Origin: Fibrobacterota bacterium
GTDB lineage: Bacteria > Fibrobacterota > Chitinivibrionia > Chitinivibrionales > FEN-1185
Direction: 5' to 3'
Assembly (NCBI GenBank): GCA_003165595.1
Contig: PLWQ01000005.1
Span: 65,204-79,026 of the forward strand
DNA: 13,823 nt
Shown here: positions 1-6,526 of the stretch, one piece after another
Position numbering within the stretch: position 1 is the stretch's first letter
Layout of the letters: every line of letters starts with the position of its first letter
Notes under the pieces: generated by a model
Seen by the model: the letters and a program-made list of their open reading frames with translations, nothing else
Database searches by the model: none
What the model was told of the DNA's origin: nothing
Made by a program: the position numbers and the translations under genes

Positions 1-119
1 CGATTACAACCGGATGTACGCCCGAGTGAGCAGCCTGTAATCCGCAAACGGTGGGATTGACACAGGAAAAGGCCGGGCGCCGCGATCCAGTGGAAACCAT
101 TGAACAACGCGGTAACCAT
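1..119 (-). CDS. Possible 5' end of a gene overlapping the murB stop (partial)
   Basis: An ATG at 119-117 shares one base with the murB TGA stop (TGATG arrangement, typical of translational coupling), and the frame stays open for 39 codons to the window edge. The visible N-terminus begins MVTALFNGFHWIAAPG and resembles no family I recognise. It has no separate Shine-Dalgarno sequence, and about 60% of its third codon positions are G or C, which decides nothing. A short frame can stay open by chance at this G+C, so the call rests mainly on the stop/start overlap. Otherwise these bases are simply the 3' flank of murB, with no terminator visible. Confidence 0.25.
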   Translation of the reverse strand, partial: MVTALFNGFHWIAAPGLFLCQSHRLRITGCSLGRTSGCN

Positions 120-1012
120 CACGGCGCGAACAGTGGTTCCTCAAATTCTCCCACGAAAACGACCTCGGGTTCAAGCAGCACGCCCGTCTTGTCGTACACG
201 CTCTTCTGGACATGCACGATAAGCGAGCGAACGTCGGCCGCCGAGGCGTTGCCGCGGTTTACCATGAAATTTGCGTGCTTGTGCGACACCTCGGCGCCGC
301 CGCGCGTTGCGCCTTTGAGCCCGGCCTTTTCGATAAGCCTGCCCGCGGTCTCTCCCGGCGGGTTTTTAAAAACACTGCCGCAATTGGGGAGATCGAGGGG
401 ATGGCGGGACTTACGTTTCGCGAGGACCTCGTCGAACGCCCGTCGTACCTCGCTGGCCAGGTCCTTGGCAAAACAGAATGTCGCTTCGAGGATCAGTTCG
501 TTCGCAGACGCAAACCGCGTGCGCCGGTACGACGCGGCCACGGCCGACGCGTCGGCCGTATGCACGTCGGCCGACAAGAGATCGATGAACCGCACGCTTC
601 GCAGGCAATCCGAGACGCTCTGTCCGAATGCCCCCGCGTTCATCACCACAGCCCCGCCGACGCTGCCGGGAATTCCCGCGAGCTTCTCCAGGCCGCCAAG
701 CCCGCGTTCAACCGCATCCTTGACAAGAGCATGAAGCAAAGTGCCGCTTTTCGCTACGGCGCACTCACCGGTCCATTGCACGCCCGTCCATGCCGACGAT
801 ACGTCGACAACCAGGCCGCTAAAACCCGTGTCGCTCACCAGCACGTTGGTGCCCCTGCCGAGCACAAAGATTCGGTCGTTTCGGACGCGCGCCGCTGCCA
901 ATGCATCGAATATGTCGTCCACGCCAGCCGGCTCGCAATATACGCGGGCAGGGCCGCCGATCCTTAAGCTCGTCTTGTCCCGGAGGGAAACGTTATTGAG
1001 GAGTTGGGCCAT
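119..1012 (-). CDS. murB: UDP-N-acetylenolpyruvoylglucosamine reductase (MurB)
   Basis: MurB is a cytoplasmic FAD enzyme that uses NADPH to reduce UDP-GlcNAc-enolpyruvate to UDP-MurNAc, the second committed step of peptidoglycan precursor synthesis. The 297-residue product has the family motifs in order: an FAD-binding start with SLRIGGPA (15-22) and GRGTNVLVSD (52-61), then AGIPGSVGG (112-120) and MNAGAFG (124-130), then YRRTRF (162-167, active-site Arg expected at 163), then CGSVFKNP (211-218, catalytic Ser213), KHANFMVN (245-252), and LEPEVVFVGE near the C-terminus (catalytic Glu expected at 283). The length fits the shorter, type II-like MurB. The frame extends upstream, but homology begins at MAQLLNN, so I start at the ATG at 1012. 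That start lies 20 nt inside the end of the HD-GYP gene and has no strong ribosome site, so it is probably translationally coupled. Confidence 0.96.
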   Translation of the reverse strand: MAQLLNNVSLRDKTSLRIGGPARVYCEPAGVDDIFDALAAARVRNDRIFVLGRGTNVLVSDTGFSGLVVDVSSAWTGVQWTGECAVAKSGTLLHALVKDAVERGLGGLEKLAGIPGSVGGAVVMNAGAFGQSVSDCLRSVRFIDLLSADVHTADASAVAASYRRTRFASANELILEATFCFAKDLASEVRRAFDEVLAKRKSRHPLDLPNCGSVFKNPPGETAGRLIEKAGLKGATRGGAEVSHKHANFMVNRGNASAADVRSLIVHVQKSVYDKTGVLLEPEVVFVGEFEEPLFAP

Positions 1013-2933
1013 CTGATGCTTGTTCGTCAAGGAAAATCCTGTAGGTGCCGCTGGAGACAAAGAATTCCACGATCGCTGAGTCGAGGTGGTGAGCCGCTGC
1101 CTCGGCCCGCAGGATTTCAATGGCCTTCCGGGGCGGCATTTTGGGTTTGTACGGCCTGTCCTGCGCCACCAGCGCTTCATAAATGTCGAGGACGGCAAGC
1201 GCCTTGCTCTCAAAGCTGAGCTGATGCTCCGTGAGTCCGTCGGGATAGCCGGATCCGTCGAGGCGTTCGTGGTGATGGCTTGCTATTTCGGGAATCAGCT
1301 CCAGTTCGCGGGTCCACGGGATCCTGGAGAGGATGCGTCGCGTGGCCTGCGCGTGAGAATTGACCCGCTCCCGTTCCTTCTGGGTGAGATTGCCTTTGCG
1401 AACGCTTAGGTTTTCGAACTCGAGATCCGTGACGAACGGCTGCCTTGTTCCGGCGGAATCCGGGTATGTTTTCCCCCGTACTGCCTGCAAACGCGAAAAA
1501 GTCTCATCCGGAATAGAGCCCGCCTTGTTCACCGTTTCGAGAAATGCGACGTCGGCGTCGATGTCCGCGGAGGAATTCCAGGTAAACGGTCCGGCCGAGG
1601 CGCCGCGAGGCATCACCGCCTTGATGTACTCCGCCCGTGCCCGTATCACGGCCATGGCGTCTTCCGAAAGCCTGCGTTCCTTTGCGAGCAGGGCCTCGGG
1701 CACGCCGATCTTCCCGATGTCGTGCAGGAGCGCGGCGAACCGAAACCGGTTCTTGCGGTCCTCGGAAAAGTGCAAGGGAGCAAACGGCCCGCCGTCTTCC
1801 CTGTTTATCGCGTCGGCAAACGCCATGGCATAACCCATCACCCTCCGTGAATGACCGTAGGTGACCCTGTCTCTTTCGTCAATTGCCGCGATCGACGAGC
1901 GCAAATAGCCCTCGAAAATGTCCTTGATCTCCTGATACAGCTGCACACGCTCAATCGACACCGCGGCCTGCGAGGCAATGGAAAGCACGAAGTCCTCGTC
2001 CGAAAGCGTGAACGGAACAACGCATGCCTCCGCGTCTTCTCTGGTGTGGAGCCTGCTATTGGGGTCCGACTTCTTGTTCATGAGCTGCAGGACGCCCGCG
2101 ACCTCGCCGCTCAGGTTTGTGAGCGGAACGGTGAGCATCGATTTTACCCGGTATTCAAACCGATCTTCGTACTCCTTGCGCGATTTCTTGTAGGGAAGGG
2201 TGTCGCTGAGCGTGAAAACATCCTCAATGTTGAGCGGCTTCCCGTGAAGCGCAACGAACCCGGCCACCGAGGTCTCGTCTATGGGGACCGAGAATTCTCG
2301 AGACGTACGCCCGATGTCCACCGAATCGTTCTGTGAGATCTTGAATCTAATTCTGTTTGTAAATGCCCCGCCCGGCGATGTCTTTTCCCTTATGTAAATA
2401 CTTCCGGCATCCGCGGACACTACGTCGCGGCTTTCGGCGAGAATGAGCGCCAGGAGCGTACCCAGGTCGTTTTGGTGCGAGAGCGCGGTACCGATGGTAA
2501 TGAGCTGGTGTTTCTGCTTTCGGTATTTCTTGATCTCGCCCACGAGCTCGCGTTTCTGCTGCCTGAGAGAGCCGTTGCGCACGATGGCAAGCATGATATT
2601 CCGGCACTCGAACGCCGACAGCGGCGAACGGAAGCAGCCGGCAACAGGCATGTCGGCGAGAAAGCCGGGGTATTCTTGTGTGTCAATTCTCTGAAAGAGC
2701 GGTATTTCCTGGCCGAGCCCGATGGGCATAACCCCGAACAGGTCGAGCAGGGCCTGACGCGTGCAGGAAACAAACGACAGGCACCCCGCAGGCGGCCCCT
2801 CGCCGGGCATTATCGACAGCGGCTGGAGCGCCGCATGCGTCTTTGTCTGCATGCCGAATTCAGCCGCCGTCGTCCGGACCAGGTCGAGGTCCTGCGCGGG
2901 AGCGTCGCCGAGGATAATAAGAGTGGGGTCCAT
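993..2933 (-). CDS. GAF / HD-GYP domain protein (putative c-di-GMP phosphodiesterase) with pseudo-receiver N-terminus
   Basis: This 646-residue soluble protein has three parts. Residues 1-125 look like a response-regulator receiver fold (LIILGDAP at the start, FRSPLS near 101 where receivers have the conserved K-P), but the central strand CLSFVSC (51-57) lacks the phosphoacceptor Asp. A short basic helix (125-142) leads to a GAF domain (about 145-330, SADAGSIYI at 173-181). Residues 340-625 form an HD-GYP domain: YGHSRRV (His361), LLHDIGKIGVPE (His404-Asp405), NSHAQATRR (His527), HHHERLDGSGYPDG (553-566) and DRPYKPKMP (592-600). HD-GYP proteins hydrolyse c-di-GMP (or cGAMP) at a two- or three-metal site, and all these residues are present. 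About 100 residues separate the HD helix (412) from the next conserved helix (517), far more than usual. No membrane segment. The ATG has no clear ribosome site. Activity is inferred. Confidence 0.9.
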   Translation of the reverse strand: MDPTLIILGDAPAQDLDLVRTTAAEFGMQTKTHAALQPLSIMPGEGPPAGCLSFVSCTRQALLDLFGVMPIGLGQEIPLFQRIDTQEYPGFLADMPVAGCFRSPLSAFECRNIMLAIVRNGSLRQQKRELVGEIKKYRKQKHQLITIGTALSHQNDLGTLLALILAESRDVVSADAGSIYIREKTSPGGAFTNRIRFKISQNDSVDIGRTSREFSVPIDETSVAGFVALHGKPLNIEDVFTLSDTLPYKKSRKEYEDRFEYRVKSMLTVPLTNLSGEVAGVLQLMNKKSDPNSRLHTREDAEACVVPFTLSDEDFVLSIASQAAVSIERVQLYQEIKDIFEGYLRSSIAAIDERDRVTYGHSRRVMGYAMAFADAINREDGGPFAPLHFSEDRKNRFRFAALLHDIGKIGVPEALLAKERRLSEDAMAVIRARAEYIKAVMPRGASAGPFTWNSSADIDADVAFLETVNKAGSIPDETFSRLQAVRGKTYPDSAGTRQPFVTDLEFENLSVRKGNLTQKERERVNSHAQATRRILSRIPWTRELELIPEIASHHHERLDGSGYPDGLTEHQLSFESKALAVLDIYEALVAQDRPYKPKMPPRKAIEILRAEAAAHHLDSAIVEFFVSSGTYRIFLDEQASDGPTPQ

Positions 2934-2969
2934 ACCGGTAAATTAGGTCCGGCAGGAACGGCTTGACAA

Positions 2970-3000
2970 GGGAATTCTGCGCCGCAGATTCCCCGGCGCA
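2970..3000 (-). other. Two overlapping, mutually exclusive hairpins between ferredoxin and HD-GYP genes
   Basis: Stem 1 pairs 2970-2975 with 2988-2993 and 2977-2980 with 2984-2987 (10 bp, one bulged T, 3-nt loop). Stem 2 pairs 2978-2984 (TGCGCCG) with 2994-3000 (CGGCGCA) around a 9-nt loop and uses bases of both arms of stem 1, so only one can form. Neither is followed by a T run on the minus strand, so it is not a classical terminator. It could be an RNA switch, an mRNA-processing site or a protein-binding palindrome. Confidence 0.4.
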
Positions 3001-3055
3001 GACACTTCCCGTAAGAAAAAGGGATCTCCCCGGTACGAACCGGCATTCGGAGGAT

Positions 3056-3223
3056 TTAGCCCTTTATTGCTTCCGCGGGACACGCCGTCGCGCACGCGCC
3101 GCAATCGGTGCATTTTGCGGCATCGATGACGTAAATGGGATCACCTTCGCTGATCGCCTCAACCGGGCACTCGGGGACACAGGTTCCGCATGCTACACAA
3201 GCATCGGTAATGACGTGGGCCAT
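3056..3223 (-). CDS. 2[4Fe-4S] ferredoxin, clostridial type
   Basis: This is a 55-residue low-potential electron carrier of the bacterial 2[4Fe-4S] family, acting in the cytoplasm with partners such as pyruvate:ferredoxin oxidoreductase, hydrogenases or Rnf/Nfn complexes. Two CxxCxxCxxxCP motifs are complete: Cys9, 12, 15, 19 followed by Pro20, and Cys38, 41, 44, 48 followed by Pro49. Each is followed by the usual acidic VEAI or AEAI turn, giving the family's pseudo-twofold repeat. Length is typical. The ATG at 3223 has a strong upstream GAGGAG with good spacing, and a promoter candidate lies at 3271-3299. The HD-GYP gene starts 122 nt downstream, so the two may or may not be co-transcribed. 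It points to an anaerobic metabolism. Confidence 0.95.
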   Translation of the reverse strand: MAHVITDACVACGTCVPECPVEAISEGDPIYVIDAAKCTDCGACATACPAEAIKG

Positions 3224-3270
3224 TGCTTTCTCCTCAAGAAGAGTGGAAGAAACGTTGGAATTTTGCTCTA

Positions 3271-3299
3271 AAATTATTTGATCGTTTGAGAACGGTCAA
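3271..3299 (-). promoter_or_regulatory. Candidate sigma70-type promoter for the ferredoxin gene
   Basis: On the minus strand TTGACC (3299-3294) is followed after 17 nt by TAATTT (3276-3271), or after 15 nt by AATAAT (3278-3273), in a locally AT-rich stretch unlike its surroundings. The predicted start of transcription would leave a leader of about 40 nt including the GAGGAG ribosome site. Confidence 0.5.
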
Positions 3300-3408
3300 G
3301 GGAAATTTTGGCGTGCGCCCGATTTTACTTTCCGCTTCGCCTGCCCGCCGGCTTCACCCGGCAGTGCCGGAGAATTTCGCCAGGAGCAGTCGGTCGCCAT
3401 TTTTTTCT

Positions 3409-3425
3409 GTGCAGCGGAATTGCAC
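3409..3425. promoter_or_regulatory. Inverted repeat GTGCA-N7-TGCAC in the divergent intergenic region
   Basis: Two 5-bp arms separated by 7 nt lie in an AT-rich patch between the divergent ferredoxin gene and the orphan gene starting at 3511. Its spacing suits a dimeric regulator, but five-base arms can occur by chance. The rest of 3224-3510 holds the ferredoxin promoter and a pair of competing GC-rich stems around 3349-3370. Confidence 0.25.
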
Positions 3426-3510
3426 GTATTCTATTTTTTGTCGTGAGGCTTCATGTGCGTTAACCGAGGCCAAAGAATTTGCGGCCGGATCAATAGGGAG
3501 GAAGGCCAGC

Positions 3511-4023
3511 ATGACGATCAAGTATGAGGAACCTGCATCTCTCAGAACGGCAAACGGCGGTGCCCCGGCCCGCACAAAATCCCGGGAACCCGTCGTTACG
3601 GCCCTTGTGATCGAATCGCCCGATCTTGAGCTCCACACATCGATCCTTAACCTTCTCTGGTATTCGGTGGAATGCATAAATTCGCTGCCCAGCATTTCGG
3701 GCAAGAATAAGCGCAACAGCGAACATTTTATCCGGTGCGTTTCCCAGTTGGGAACGCTTGCCGCGAAGAATTCCTCCTCCATGGATTCACGCGTGCGCAA
3801 ACAGTTGTTTCAATTTCTCGAAGAGGCGGAAAAGGCCTCGGAGATGCTGCGAGAGTTTCTTGACAAAGAGAAATCACGGTCCGCCTCCGACAACGAAGTT
3901 GTGCCGTTGTCGGCAAGCGGGGAGATTTCGGCAAAGGCCACCTACCTTCAATGGCTTGCCGTCTGCATGTCGGAGGATCTCAGGCTCCCGTGCGGAGAGC
4001 CGGCCCCTCATCATACCGCGTGA
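3511..4023 (+). CDS. Hypothetical protein, 170 residues, no recognised family
   Basis: The frame is open from 3223, but the ATG at 3511 is preceded by a very strong GGGAGGAAGG ribosome site, so I start there. I do not recognise the product. Residues 1-26 are polar and probably disordered. Residues 27-65 contain VVTALVIESPDLELH and a hydrophobic segment around LLWYSVECINSL, which resembles an alpha/beta start but shows no motif I can name. Residues 68-125 are strongly helical and charged (QLFQFLEEAEKASEMLREFLDKE). The tail is polar and ends with a Cys-containing segment. There is no signal peptide or clear membrane helix. It lies 137 nt upstream of glnN on the same strand, with a hairpin between, so a joint transcript is possible. 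A helical regulator or partner of GlnN is speculation. Confidence 0.7.
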   Translation: MTIKYEEPASLRTANGGAPARTKSREPVVTALVIESPDLELHTSILNLLWYSVECINSLPSISGKNKRNSEHFIRCVSQLGTLAAKNSSSMDSRVRKQLFQFLEEAEKASEMLREFLDKEKSRSASDNEVVPLSASGEISAKATYLQWLAVCMSEDLRLPCGEPAPHHTA

Positions 4024-4111
4024 TCCGGCCGGCGCCGCCGGAAAACCCGCGCGGCAGACGGCAGGTCGTTTTGAGCAGCAATCAGGAACGCCTTACGTGT
4101 GAGCTTGCAAG

Positions 4112-4144
4112 AGCGGCCGGATTTGTCGCCGCTACTTTTCTTTT
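4112..4144 (+). terminator. Terminator-like hairpin in the glnN leader (possible attenuator)
   Basis: AGCGGC (4112-4117) pairs with GCCGCT (4128-4133) around a 10-nt loop and is followed at once by ACTTTTCTTTT (4134-4144). The glnN ribosome site begins at 4148 and the start codon is at 4161. No promoter fits between the T run and the start codon, so any glnN transcript must pass through this hairpin. It is therefore either a leaky terminator for the upstream gene or an attenuator. The stem is only 6 bp. Confidence 0.45.
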
Positions 4145-4160
4145 CGCAAAGGAGAACCTC

Positions 4161-6353
4161 GTGAGCAAAAGAACCGACATCACGCTTGCCATCGGCTCTT
4201 CCCCGATTACCAAGCGGGAAACCATCGCCAACGTTGCAAGCTATTACGGCAGCAACACCTTCTCGGAGGCCGTCATGAAGAAGATGGTCTCCGAAAAGAC
4301 CTTCAATGGCTTCAAGCAATGGCAGGAAGACGGCGTCGTCATTACCGAAAAGCAAGCAAACGAGATTGCCAATGCCATGAAGGAATGGGCGATCTCCAAA
4401 GGCGCCACATCCTACACGCACTGGTTTCAGCCCATGACCGGCCTTACGGCCGAAAAGCACGACAGTTTTATCGCTGTCAACGGCAAAGAGCAGGTGCTGG
4501 AAAAATTCTCCGGCTCCAAGCTAATCCAGGGCGAACCGGATGCCTCGTCGTTCCCATCCGGCGGCATCCGCGCAACGTTCGAGGCGCGGGGCTACACGGT
4601 GCTGGACCCGTCATCGCCAGCGTTTATCTCCGAGGTGGAACTCGGCCGCACCCTGTGCATCCCCAGCATCTTCATCTCATACACCGGCGAAGCGCTCGAT
4701 AAGAAGCTTCCTCTCCTGCGCAGCGATGCCGCGGTGAGCAAGGCAGCGGTGAATCTGCTTAAGGTGCTGGGGCACGAGTCGCGCCAGGTGTTCTCGACCT
4801 GCGGCCCGGAACAGGAGTATTTCCTTATTGACGAATCGTACTACCGGCTCAGAACCGATTTGCAGCTTGCCGGCCGGACACTGATAGGCGCCCCCTCCCC
4901 AAAAGGCCAGCAGCTGGAAGACCAGTATTTCGGCTCCATCAAGGAGCGCATTCTCAATTTCATGATTGAGGTTGCCGAAGAATGCTACAAGATCGGGATC
5001 CCGGTAACCACCCGTCACAACGAGGTCGCGCCCCACCAATACGAATTCGCGCCTATTTTCGAGCGTTCCAATCTTGCCGCCGACCACAACCAGCTCCTGA
5101 TGGACCTCATGAAGAAAGTTGCCCGCCGGCACGGCCTCGTGTGCTTACTTCACGAGAAGCCCTTTGCCGGCATCAACGGCAGCGGCAAGCACCTCAACTG
5201 GTCACTCGCAGACGACAAGGGCAACAACCTGCTCAATCCAGGCGAAACGCCGGAAGCGAATCTGCAGTTCCTCACCGTCCTGGTTTCGGTGATCCATGCC
5301 GTTTACTCCCATGCCGACCTGCTTCGCGCATCGGTGGCAACGGCAGCTAACGAACACCGGCTCGGCGCCAACGAGGCCCCGCCCGCGATCATGAGCGTTT
5401 TCCTCGGGGAGCAGCTCACCGAGATTCTGGACCAGATCGAAAAGGGCAAGATCAAGAAAGTGAAGAAACTCGACGCCGTCGATCTCGGCCTCGGCCTGCT
5501 TCCCCGCTTCATTAAGGATACGTCGGACCGGAACAGAACCTCGCCCTTTGCGTTTACAGGCCAGAAATTCGAATTTCGCGCGCTCGGCAGCTCGCTCAAC
5601 ATCTCCACATCGATCGCCGTTGTCAACACAATTGTTGCTGACTCCATGAACCAACTGGCGTCCCTCATCCGTGGCGAACTCAAGAAGCAGGGCAACTTCG
5701 AAGCCGCGGTCCTTACGGTGCTTTCCAGAGTGATCAAGGATTCGCGCCCGATTCTGTTTGAAGGCAACAACTATTCGCAGGACTGGGTGGAAGAAGCGGC
5801 GCGCCGCGGGCTTGCCAACGAGCCCTCAACTCCCGAGGCGCTCAAGGCTTTTATCAACGCCGCCAATATCGACCTTTTCGAGCGCCATGGCGTGCTCTCC
5901 AAGGTGGAAATGGTCGCGCGGTACCATATCTGGACCGAAATGTACCAGAAGATCATCGAGATTGAAGCCCGCACTCTCGCGGAAATGGTAAACACGCAGG
6001 TGCTCCCTCCGGCATACGGGTTTCAGGGAGAGGTCGCCAATTCGCTGGATATGCTTATCGACTACTCCGGCGACAAGAGCATCGGCATTCCGGACGGAGC
6101 CGTCGCCGACCGGAAGGAGCTTTTTATCGACATCAGTTCCGGCATTCTGTACATCCGGAAGAACAGCAAGGAAATGATGGAGCTTCTCAAACGGTCCGAA
6201 TCCTTGGAGCTTGCGGAGAAATGCCGTGTTTACTTCAGCGAACTCAAGCCGCTCATGGCACACATACGGAAGCACGTGGACGACCTGGAATCGAAAATGC
6301 CCGACGAAGCCTGGCCGCTGCCGAAATACAAAGAGATGCTCTTTATCTGTTGA
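4161..6353 (+). CDS. glnN: Glutamine synthetase type III (GlnN)
   Basis: This enzyme makes glutamine from glutamate, ammonia and ATP in the cytoplasm, the entry step of nitrogen assimilation. Type III enzymes are large (about 700-730 residues, double hexamers) and are known from Bacteroidota, cyanobacteria and various anaerobes; the 730 residues fit. Family motifs in order are FPSGGIRATFEARGY (131-145), DPSSPAFI (149-156), FSTCGPEQEYFLID (211-224, metal-ligand Glu region), HNEVAPHQYEFAPIFE (286-301), AGINGSGKHLNWSL (336-349, GSGKHLN with the metal-ligand His), NEHRLGANEAPPA (397-409) and FEFRALGSS (470-478). The start is GTG at 4161 with AAAGGAG at 4148-4154; the frame extends upstream to 3951, but that overlaps the previous gene and lacks homology. 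A strong terminator follows. No adenylylation loop of type I is visible, as expected for type III. Confidence 0.97.
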   Translation: MSKRTDITLAIGSSPITKRETIANVASYYGSNTFSEAVMKKMVSEKTFNGFKQWQEDGVVITEKQANEIANAMKEWAISKGATSYTHWFQPMTGLTAEKHDSFIAVNGKEQVLEKFSGSKLIQGEPDASSFPSGGIRATFEARGYTVLDPSSPAFISEVELGRTLCIPSIFISYTGEALDKKLPLLRSDAAVSKAAVNLLKVLGHESRQVFSTCGPEQEYFLIDESYYRLRTDLQLAGRTLIGAPSPKGQQLEDQYFGSIKERILNFMIEVAEECYKIGIPVTTRHNEVAPHQYEFAPIFERSNLAADHNQLLMDLMKKVARRHGLVCLLHEKPFAGINGSGKHLNWSLADDKGNNLLNPGETPEANLQFLTVLVSVIHAVYSHADLLRASVATAANEHRLGANEAPPAIMSVFLGEQLTEILDQIEKGKIKKVKKLDAVDLGLGLLPRFIKDTSDRNRTSPFAFTGQKFEFRALGSSLNISTSIAVVNTIVADSMNQLASLIRGELKKQGNFEAAVLTVLSRVIKDSRPILFEGNNYSQDWVEEAARRGLANEPSTPEALKAFINAANIDLFERHGVLSKVEMVARYHIWTEMYQKIIEIEARTLAEMVNTQVLPPAYGFQGEVANSLDMLIDYSGDKSIGIPDGAVADRKELFIDISSGILYIRKNSKEMMELLKRSESLELAEKCRVYFSELKPLMAHIRKHVDDLESKMPDEAWPLPKYKEMLFIC

Positions 6354-6390
6354 TGTTTCGCGCCGCTTCGCGCTCACTTATTTTCAAAGG

Positions 6391-6422
6391 CCGCCGGGGG
6401 TTATTCCGGCGGTTTCTTTTTT
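6391..6422 (+). terminator. Intrinsic terminator downstream of glnN
   Basis: CCGCCGG (6391-6397) pairs perfectly with CCGGCGG (6406-6412) around an 8-nt loop and is followed by TTTCTTTTTT (6413-6422). It starts 38 nt after the glnN stop and separates glnN from glgA. Confidence 0.92.
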
Positions 6423-6456
6423 CCGGTTTGATACGTTCGCCGAACGCCGAAATCCG

Positions 6457-6485
6457 TTGACTATCGGCCGGATTCTCAATAAGAT
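6457..6485 (+). promoter_or_regulatory. Candidate sigma70 promoter for glgA
   Basis: TTGACT (6457-6462), a 17-nt spacer, then TAAGAT (6480-6485). Transcription would start near 6492, leaving about 35 nt before the ATG at 6527. An 11-bp palindrome, GTTCGCCGAAC (6435-6445), sits just upstream of the -35 box and could be an operator. Confidence 0.55.
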
Positions 6486-6526
6486 TAGACGATGTTTTGA
6501 ACCTGATACCATTCGCCGCGGAAACC

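Noticed and set aside
2970-3000. Terminator for the ferredoxin gene
   Set aside because: The stems are good, but no T run follows on the minus strand.
3223-3510. Start of the orphan gene at 3223
   Set aside because: The upstream part runs through the ferredoxin promoter on the other strand and has no ribosome site; the strong GGGAGGAAGG precedes the ATG at 3511.
3951-4160. N-terminal extension of glnN back to 3951 (800-residue frame)
   Set aside because: It overlaps the orphan gene, lacks GlnN homology and a ribosome site, while GTG 4161 has AAAGGAG and gives the usual family length.
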